Position numbers and translations under genes: made by a program
Shown: positions 23,551 to 27,259 of the stretch, one piece after another
How the letters are laid out: each line of letters begins with the position of its first letter
How positions within the stretch are numbered: the first letter of the stretch is position 1
Notes under the pieces: generated by a model
The model's database searches: none
Seen by the model: only the letters and a program-made list of their open reading frames with translations
Told to the model about the DNA's origin: nothing
From: G020354785 sp964580815
GTDB taxonomy: Bacteria > Bacteroidota > Bacteroidia > Bacteroidales > UBA10428
DNA: 27,259 nt
Direction: 5' to 3'
NCBI GenBank assembly: GCA_964580815.1
Contig: CAZOLY010000027.1
Coordinates: 1 to 27,259, forward strand

Positions 23551-26034
23551 TTAAAGATTAAAACGCAGCGTTAACTTATATGCAAAATTATCACTTGTTT
23601 TGCTAAATGCATACGGCCCGTACCTGAAAAAAATACCAAATCCGTATCCTATAAAGCCCGGTTTTAAAATATTATTTATAAGTACCCCGCTTTCATAATA
23701 ACCCTTTTCCAGGGTTTCAAACTCTATATTATTGTGCTTCTCAGGCTTGCTTAACCCTCCAAATCCAATATTTGTTACCAGTGATATATCCGGACTAAAC
23801 CACCTTGTTTTGAGCAGGAGACTGCCAAAATCCTGGTTTAAATATAGCGACACAAACCGGTCGGAAAGAAATTCATTAAGTCTCATTGTGGCAAATGAAT
23901 TTTTCGCCTCAAGCGTAAATCCTTTATAGCTGCCATGACCGTTATATAATTTTGAATAAGGTATTTCACCAAAAACCCTGCCTGCTGTAAGCTGAATCTT
24001 TGATACCCCAAATAGCCGGGTTGTAAAAGACTTTGAAACCTTACCCTCAATTTTTGTATAGCTGAAATCGCCATCCAGCAATGTTACTCCTTCGGTTATA
24101 TTTAAATTTAAAACAGGATAACCGGTGCCAAGGGAGAATTTATTTCCATATGGTGTTTTCATAAAGCCTTCCTTAAATGAATACCTGAACCTGGCTCCAA
24201 TCTCCGTATATGTAAACCGGTTCAATAATATGGCCGGATTATCATCGGAAATACCGAACATATACCCGTTTGTGGAAGCAATTATCGCATTGTTCAGGAT
24301 TAATGCCGTTTTTAAGTATTTAAATGACCTGAAGCCAAACGACACTTCCCTTTCCTCAACCTTATCCATATTCTCAACCATAAATTTCCTCAGGTATTCA
24401 GAGGATAGAATGTTATTGCTTTCCAGGAAGCTGTATCCCCCTGCCTCGGCAAGATCATCCCTGTAAAGAAATGAAACAAAAATCTCCCTGTCCCTTGAAA
24501 AATTAAACTTAACATTGAAGCCGTACTTTAACTCCCTGTCCCTGAACCCATAAGCTACATGACCGCCCACACCGAGCAGCCGCGACAACCTGTCATTTGT
24601 TACCCCGCCAATGCCTAAACGCCACCCTTCATAATTATTATAATCAACTATTGAGCTCGCATCAATATTGAAATACCTGCCACGAATATATCCTGTAAAT
24701 TGCGTTTCTATCATACCGGAGGCCTGATCAAATCGTTTTACCTCACCTATACTGTCAACCAGCCGGTATGTTTCTTTATCCTTTTCAGTTAACGATTCTG
24801 CACGGTAATCATTCCAGAATTTCTCGTCCTTCTCACTGGCATCGTCCCTCACATCAACATAAGTGCTGCTAAAATCCTCATTATCCAAATCAGGATTCAG
24901 TTTTATGTTCAGCAGGTATGATTTGCCAATGCCTGCTACTTTTTTTGTTCCTTCCCCTGTTCCAGTTTTTATGTTATTAAATATAAGATTTGTGTTTAAC
25001 TGTACGGGAAACCATGTTTGTCCGTCCACCAGCTCGTACTTTTGCTGTATCTTCACAGAAACAAGTTCTTCTTCACTGCCAAAGGCTTCTGCAATTACAT
25101 TCTGAATTGCATATTTATACGAATTTATATACAGTACCCCCTTCAATCCACTGAAATTCCTTCCCTCCCTGGGCCTGAACGATATTATAAATACAGTATC
25201 ATTTCTTTCGGTAAATAATGTGTCTTCAAGAAGGAAAAAGTACTTGCCCTTACTGCTGGCGCTAATCGGATTGACATACTTCTTACCCGATACAGTGATA
25301 AGATTATCATAGAATGAGAATGACTGGAATTGCCTGGCCATTATTACCAGGGAAGGCTTCTTGAAGCCCGAAACCCTTGAAGCAATAATCTCAGTTTTTT
25401 CCTTGTCAGGATATTTATGCTTGCGGCTGCTTATATATTCCATAATCAGCAGGTAATGGCTGTCAGGAAAATCCTCAGCTTTACTGCCAGATAGATCTTC
25501 TTCAGACAAATACCCTGCCCCGTGTTTCCCTGAGGCCCTCTTTACTGGCTTTTTAAATTTCGCCAGGCTGTCATCCTGTAAGGTAAAAATTATCTTGTCA
25601 TAGGCTATATATGAAAATGAATTTATTTTTTCGGGATTGTTCGCTATCCTGTTTTCCGACGCCAGTCCGATTATCCGGTTAGCCGGATTTATACCCGGGA
25701 AGACCTGCACTTCATCAATATCATATGCCTTTGGTCTTAGCTCTATTACCAGCTTATTTAAATCATTAAATGATCCGATTTTTAGGATCTTTGAATAATA
25801 ACCAACATAACTGCATCTTAAAAATTCGGGTTTTCGAGAGGTCAGTATTTCGAACCTCCCGTCAATAGAAGATACTGTGCCCGTGCCATTACCGGTATAT
25901 ACGATGTTGACAAAAGCAAGTGGTTCTTTTGAAATACTGTCAATCACTGTTCCTGAAATACTGAAGTTCTGACAATAAAGACCAGCTTCAGCAATAAAAA
26001 TCAGCAGTACGGCGATTATTAATTTTAATTTCAT
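23551..26034 (-). CDS. DUF5686 outer-membrane beta-barrel with CarboxypepD_reg-like domain
   Basis: This 827-residue protein has a Sec signal peptide (about 1-21, ending EAGLYCQ). A carboxypeptidase-regulatory-like beta-sandwich covers about 23-105 (ISGTVIDSISKEPLAFVNIVYTG), the usual N-terminal domain of Bacteroidota TonB-linked proteins. A middle region with large hydrophilic loops follows, and a C-terminal half of alternating aromatic strands ends in FAYKLTLRFNL. The terminal aromatic residue is the barrel-insertion signal. The domain pair is the hallmark of the DUF5686 family, whose function is unknown. No plug or TonB box is evident. It sits directly upstream of era and der. A -7-like TAAATTCG (26054-26061, one mismatch) lies just before its start. 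Confidence 0.9.
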   Translation of the reverse strand: MKLKLIIAVLLIFIAEAGLYCQNFSISGTVIDSISKEPLAFVNIVYTGNGTGTVSSIDGRFEILTSRKPEFLRCSYVGYYSKILKIGSFNDLNKLVIELRPKAYDIDEVQVFPGINPANRIIGLASENRIANNPEKINSFSYIAYDKIIFTLQDDSLAKFKKPVKRASGKHGAGYLSEEDLSGSKAEDFPDSHYLLIMEYISSRKHKYPDKEKTEIIASRVSGFKKPSLVIMARQFQSFSFYDNLITVSGKKYVNPISASSKGKYFFLLEDTLFTERNDTVFIISFRPREGRNFSGLKGVLYINSYKYAIQNVIAEAFGSEEELVSVKIQQKYELVDGQTWFPVQLNTNLIFNNIKTGTGEGTKKVAGIGKSYLLNIKLNPDLDNEDFSSTYVDVRDDASEKDEKFWNDYRAESLTEKDKETYRLVDSIGEVKRFDQASGMIETQFTGYIRGRYFNIDASSIVDYNNYEGWRLGIGGVTNDRLSRLLGVGGHVAYGFRDRELKYGFNVKFNFSRDREIFVSFLYRDDLAEAGGYSFLESNNILSSEYLRKFMVENMDKVEEREVSFGFRSFKYLKTALILNNAIIASTNGYMFGISDDNPAILLNRFTYTEIGARFRYSFKEGFMKTPYGNKFSLGTGYPVLNLNITEGVTLLDGDFSYTKIEGKVSKSFTTRLFGVSKIQLTAGRVFGEIPYSKLYNGHGSYKGFTLEAKNSFATMRLNEFLSDRFVSLYLNQDFGSLLLKTRWFSPDISLVTNIGFGGLSKPEKHNNIEFETLEKGYYESGVLINNILKPGFIGYGFGIFFRYGPYAFSKTSDNFAYKLTLRFNL

Positions 26035-26212
26035 TGTTCAATCTGAAATGCCACGAATTTACGATTATAAAACATAATTGAACATATGAGTTAAAAATAA
26101 TATTTGTTATAGTAAATTAAAAGGGTACTACCCCCTGGAATCGGTTTATAGAATCTAATGGGTTGTATATCAGTATAGTTTAAATTAGGGGTAATAAAAT
26201 GGGTAATATGAT

Positions 26213-26446
26213 TTATAAATCCTCCATAATTGTTATAAATTCTTCCCGGGACATATCTAAATGCCTTAAATGCTGTAATATAATAAACTCAGGAATAGTT
26301 TTCTTAGAAGCCTGAATAGTTAATGGCCTTGTTAAATCTTTTCGAGACCAATGTTCATGGCCGCCTTTTTTCCGGTTACATTTACAATTTATATGGGCTA
26401 AAAATCTTTTGTATTTTAATGTAGGAATATTTTTTAAACTAGCCAT
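26213..26446 (-). CDS. hicA: HicA-like mRNA interferase toxin
   Basis: This 77-residue basic protein has the layout of the HicA double-stranded RNA-binding-like fold. A catalytic histidine motif GGHEHWSR (28-35, H30 likely catalytic) is followed by a strand pair (LTIQASKKTIP) and a helix (EFIILQHLRHL). HicA toxins cleave mRNA and are neutralised by HicB. It starts 3 nt after the stop codon of hicB, so translation is coupled. The first 25 residues contain two Cys (INCKCNRK), unusual for HicA. Family assignment is good, but activity is not proven by sequence. Confidence 0.78.
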   Translation of the reverse strand: MASLKNIPTLKYKRFLAHINCKCNRKKGGHEHWSRKDLTRPLTIQASKKTIPEFIILQHLRHLDMSREEFITIMEDL

Positions 26447-26449
26447 AAA

Positions 26450-26839
26450 TTAAGCATAGGCTGGCATTTGAATTTTTTGGCGATAAGATTTAAAATCCTT
26501 CTCATTAACGATATTACTTAAATATTCTTTACTGCTCAATAAATGATTTAAATAAGGAGGCACATAAGTCTTATGTGACTTCTTATTAATAAGTTTCCAG
26601 CCTAATTTTTCCAATTCAGATTTTAAAGTCTTTTTATTTAAAGTATATTTTATGAATTCTTCCAATGCAATACCAAATGAATTTCTGGCTTCTTCTTCAT
26701 TCTCACCATAACCACTTAAATCCAAGGCAGGAGAATATATAATAATAGTATCATCCTCTTTAAATGAAATTAAAGGTATATCAACTTCAACATAACCTTG
26801 CTTATTTTGATACTTGCCTCTTGCTCTTAAATCTCCCAT
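26450..26839 (-). CDS. hicB: HicB-like antitoxin
   Basis: This 129-residue protein has a partial RNase H-like HicB core. It shows IIIYSPALDLSGYGENEEEARNSF, the conserved pattern of a strand, Pro/Leu, Gly, acidic residue and helix, at about 32-55. A helix IALEEFIKYTLNKKTL follows. The C-terminus (90-129) is basic and has no obvious helix-turn-helix or ribbon-helix-helix, so autoregulatory DNA binding is uncertain. hicB precedes hicA, the reverse of the classical E. coli hicA-hicB order, an arrangement also seen in other bacteria. The surrounding DNA is more AT-rich than the core genes, which fits a mobile accessory pair. Confidence 0.8.
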   Translation of the reverse strand: MGDLRARGKYQNKQGYVEVDIPLISFKEDDTIIIYSPALDLSGYGENEEEARNSFGIALEEFIKYTLNKKTLKSELEKLGWKLINKKSHKTYVPPYLNHLLSSKEYLSNIVNEKDFKSYRQKIQMPAYA

Positions 26840-26960
26840 AGTATTTACTTCGATAAATTCTACATATTACAACGCAATATTATAAAATATGTTTTAGATA
26901 AAATTATTAATTACAAAAAAATATTATAATAATACAATATAAATCAGTTATAGTTACTAA

Positions 26961-27185
26961 TTAAAAAAAGTCAAAATTCCAAGAACGTTTATTATCTGAA
27001 TAAAACATCTGAACTTTGATATTTCCATCTTTTCTAGTTGTTAATGAATATCTTATAACCTCATCAACCATGTTTTGTAATTGGTCAACATGGTTCTGAA
27101 TGTTGTTGATTTTTAGAGAGACTTTGTTTGACATTCCTGTCAGTGGAAGTGTCAAAACTGCAAGTATAAATACTGTCTGTTTCAT
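26961..27185 (-). CDS. Small exported protein of unknown function
   Basis: This 74-residue protein has a hydrophobic N-terminal segment (TVFILAVLTLPLTG) that looks like a signal peptide or short TM anchor, without a lipobox. The rest is amphipathic helix (about 25-48, INNIQNHVDQLQNMVDEVI) and ends in aromatic FDFF. I recognise no family. It lies 121 nt upstream of hicB in the same direction, and its start overlaps the stop of an open frame that runs off the window (ATGA). Small size and poor motifs leave real doubt. Confidence 0.5.
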   Translation of the reverse strand: MKQTVFILAVLTLPLTGMSNKVSLKINNIQNHVDQLQNMVDEVIRYSLTTRKDGNIKVQMFYSDNKRSWNFDFF

Positions 27186-27259
27186 ATTTTAATTATTGCT
27201 GCCAAATGAGAGCGTAAACGCAGTTCCGCCTCGCAGGGCGATTTTGTGAAAGCTTGCTT
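27182..27259 (-). other. GC-rich edge element with three small hairpins; open frame off the window
   Basis: This end is GC-richer than the DNA beside it. It contains three short inverted repeats in a row: GCGT-aa-ACGC (27212-27221), CGCC-tcgcag-GGCG (27227-27240) and AAGC-tt-GCTT (27250-27259). On the minus strand an open frame without a visible start enters from the edge and ends at TGA 27184-27182, overlapping the next ATG. It could be a gene's 3' end, a repeat or a recombination site. Confidence 0.35.

Noticed and set aside
26119..26150. Short dyad GGGTACTACCC upstream of the DUF5686 gene as an operator or terminator
   Set aside because: The 5-bp arms with a 1-nt loop cannot form a stable hairpin, and no T run follows in the right place.
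27212..27259. Integron attC site
   Set aside because: No paired core sites (RYYYAAC/GTTRRRY) could be identified and no second copy occurs in the window. It is kept only as an unexplained hairpin element.

Overview
The window looks like chromosomal DNA from a member of the Bacteroidota, probably near Bacteroidales/Marinilabiliales. The evidence is low G+C and weak or absent Shine-Dalgarno sequences. Several intergenic gaps carry the Bacteroidota -7 box TAnnTTTG. Lineage-typical families are present: DUF2851, DUF5686 with a CarboxypepD_reg-like domain, a long PurM, and the purM-prfA-pyrF order. No lineage call finer than this is possible from the sequence alone.

Layout. (1) 2-3341: a TPR-CHAT protease-like protein (5' end cut by the window) converges on a sigma-70-family/ECF-like sigma gene and a membrane anti-sigma-like TPR gene. 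This is the most unusual part of the window. (2) 3416-7695, minus strand: gcvP, a metallo-beta-lactamase-fold hydrolase and pcm. (3) 7814-10309, plus strand: a Gfo/Idh/MocA-like protein with degraded motifs, then a polyprenyl-phosphate sugar transferase. The thpR gene abuts it tail to tail. (4) 10869-11347: a long AT-rich gap with no clear gene. (5) 11348-12626: a small ECF sigma factor, folE and a strong intrinsic terminator. (6) 12700-18224: a tight plus-strand run of purM, prfA, pyrF, a DUF2851 gene and a two-TM/RCK potassium channel. (7) 18311-20788: rpsO and pnp, each with its own promoter, with a terminator between them. (8) 20793-26034, minus strand: DUF5686 outer-membrane protein, era, der and a small lipoprotein, tightly spaced. 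(9) 26213-27259: an AT-rich accessory end with a HicB-HicA toxin-antitoxin pair, a small exported protein and a GC-rich multi-hairpin element at the edge.

How the parts may work together. Most genes are housekeeping: glycine cleavage, protein repair, folate/pterin and nucleotide synthesis, translation termination, ribosome assembly and RNA decay. The exception is region 1. The anti-sigma-like protein is predicted to have a cytoplasmic N-terminus, one TM and a TPR C-terminus outside the cytoplasm. The CHAT protein is TPR-rich and ends in a single TM. This suggests a protease-controlled sigma switch, similar in logic to the CHAT protease/anti-sigma/sigma relay of Craspase systems, but with no CRISPR component in view. 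That link is inference.
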